DNA of 6,690 bases from Verrucomicrobiales bacterium (GTDB taxonomy: Bacteria; Verrucomicrobiota; Verrucomicrobiia; Limisphaerales; F1-80-MAGS106): assembly GCA_947487925.1 (NCBI GenBank), contig CANLCA010000159.1:1-6690 (forward strand), read 5' to 3'. Positions within the stretch are counted from its first letter, which is position 1. Each line of letters starts with the position of its first letter. The notes beneath the pieces were generated by a model, which searched no databases, had not been told where the DNA came from, and saw only the letters and a program-made list of their open reading frames with translations. Positions 6,243 through 6,690 of the stretch are shown one piece after another. The position numbers and the translations under genes were made by a program.

Positions 6243-6290
6243 TGAACCGACCCACCCCTACCCCTCCCAGGAGGGGTAGGGGTGGGTTCA
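6243..6290. repeat. long GC-rich palindrome, likely dispersed repeat element
   Basis: Bases 6250-6267 and 6270-6287 are perfect inverted arms of 18 bases around a two-base CA centre. The left arm is a pyrimidine-rich series of CCCC tracts and the right arm is the purine-rich mirror. The palindrome continues outward as TGAACC (6243-6248) against GGTTCA (6285-6290) if a three-base insertion (GAC or CGA) in the left arm is skipped. No direct repeats or transposase flank it. It could act as a terminator-like hairpin or a REP/MITE-like unit. Its presence elsewhere in the genome is inferred from its form, not seen here, because the window has one copy. Confidence 0.75.
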
Positions 6291-6402
6291 GAGTCGCCCT
6301 GCGCGCGCGAAGTCTGGGGATGTCTCTCCCTGCGAGGAACGAGGTTTTGGCCTGTCCTCATTCAGAGATGCGCCCTTTACAGAGCGCCTGCGCAAAAGAA
6401 AG

Positions 6403-6430
6403 TTGGCAAGTCGCGATCTTCGATTATGCT
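6403..6430 (+). promoter_or_regulatory. possible sigma70-type promoter of the ThuA-like gene
   Basis: TTGGCA (6403-6408) matches five of six bases of a -35 box. After 16 bases, TATGCT (6425-6430) matches four of six of a -10 box. Transcription would start near 6437 and leave a leader of about 16 bases before the ATG at 6453. This would exclude the in-frame ATG at 6426. The assignment rests on consensus only. Confidence 0.33.
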
Positions 6431-6452
6431 GAACTCACACACGCTAAAAGTT

Positions 6453-6690
6453 ATGAAAGCAAACCTTCTTACCTTGATTCTGCTTTTTTCCTCCTGGATC
6501 GGTTTGCACGGTCAAAACGACCAGCCGCTTCGAGTCTTTATTCGGGCTGGCGCTAAGACCCACGGTCCGGGGCAACATGATCACCCTCGCTTTCTCGCGG
6601 ATTGGGCCAAGCTGTTGACCGAACGGGGCGCTCAGGTGGATGGGGCGATGAATTTTCCCACGCCACAACAATTGGAGAAGACCGATGTCA
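6453..6690 (+). CDS. secreted ThuA-like domain protein, N-terminal part
   Basis: The frame is open from the ATG at 6453 to the window end and gives 79 residues of a longer protein. Residues 1-20 (MKANLLTLILLFSSWIGLHG) form a Sec signal peptide with a short basic start, a hydrophobic core and a likely cleavage after LHG. The mature part begins QNDQPLRVFIRAGAKTHG, then GQHDHPRFLADWAKLL and a segment ending FPTPQQLEKTDV. This is the start of the ThuA-like (class I glutamine amidotransferase-like fold) proteins common in planctomycetes and verrucomicrobia, where the first strand is followed by KTHGPGQHDHPRF. These proteins are linked to sugar use, but their reaction is generally unknown. An in-frame ATG at 6426 would add nine residues before the signal peptide; 6453 fits better with the signal and the candidate promoter. 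The gene is divergent from the PLP enzyme. Confidence 0.78.
   Translation, partial: MKANLLTLILLFSSWIGLHGQNDQPLRVFIRAGAKTHGPGQHDHPRFLADWAKLLTERGAQVDGAMNFPTPQQLEKTDV

Larger units (their letters stand above)
6102..6452. other. divergent intergenic region
   Basis: About 350 bases separate the minus-strand PLP enzyme from the plus-strand ThuA-like gene. Open frames cross it on both strands, but they are rich in Arg/Pro/Ser and show no family pattern. The region holds a long palindrome (6243-6290) and a candidate promoter for the ThuA-like gene (6403-6430). I see no tRNA, other RNA gene or transposase fragment in it. The purine/pyrimidine-skewed stretch at 6225-6290 may be part of a dispersed repeat. 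Confidence 0.6.

Noticed and set aside
5094..6245. 383-codon open frame on the plus strand across the PLP enzyme gene
   Set aside because: The minus-strand frame has the full class V motif set including the HKW lysine; the plus-strand translation has no recognisable domain and is a shadow.
6155..6556. 133-codon plus-strand open frame over the intergenic palindrome
   Set aside because: It translates the palindrome into Pro/Arg-rich sequence and overlaps the signal peptide of the ThuA-like gene in another frame; there is no domain or start signal to support it.

Overview
The window suggests a member of the Planctomycetota-Verrucomicrobiota group, most likely a verrucomicrobial lineage. The evidence is the gene content (a bacterial microcompartment (BMC) locus of the planctomycete/verrucomicrobial type, a Tat-exported amidohydrolase, a secreted ThuA-like protein), moderately GC-rich DNA, and starts that mostly lack a clear Shine-Dalgarno sequence. 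This is inferred from family knowledge; no database was searched.

Positions 1-3620, plus strand, form an operon-like BMC block. It starts inside a gene for a CoA-acylating aldehyde dehydrogenase of the PduP/EutE kind (C-terminal part only). Two small EutN/CcmL-type vertex proteins (BMC-P) follow, then a class II aldolase of the L-fuculose-phosphate aldolase family that overlaps the preceding shell gene by ATGA. Last comes a 433-residue beta/alpha-barrel protein of uncertain function. In the known planctomycete/verrucomicrobial (PVM-type) BMC, the aldolase cleaves fuculose- or rhamnulose-1-phosphate to dihydroxyacetone phosphate and lactaldehyde, and the dehydrogenase converts lactaldehyde to lactyl-CoA inside the shell. 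The hexagonal shell proteins, phosphotransacylase and alcohol/lactate dehydrogenase expected for such a locus are not in this window and presumably lie upstream.

Positions 3621-4858 hold a weak terminator-like hairpin and an exported amidohydrolase resembling L-fucono/L-rhamnono-lactonases (COG3618), also on the plus strand. Convergent to it is a minus-strand class V PLP enzyme of the isopenicillin-N-epimerase-like group (4860-6101). The short gap between the two contains a hairpin.

Positions 6102-6452 are a divergent intergenic region with a near-perfect long palindrome and a possible sigma70-type promoter. The window ends inside a plus-strand gene for a signal-peptide-bearing ThuA-like protein (from 6453). 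The most interesting points are the aldolase with candidate cargo-targeting helices at both ends and a Cys cluster, the barrel protein that follows it with a candidate Schiff-base lysine, and the palindromic repeat.
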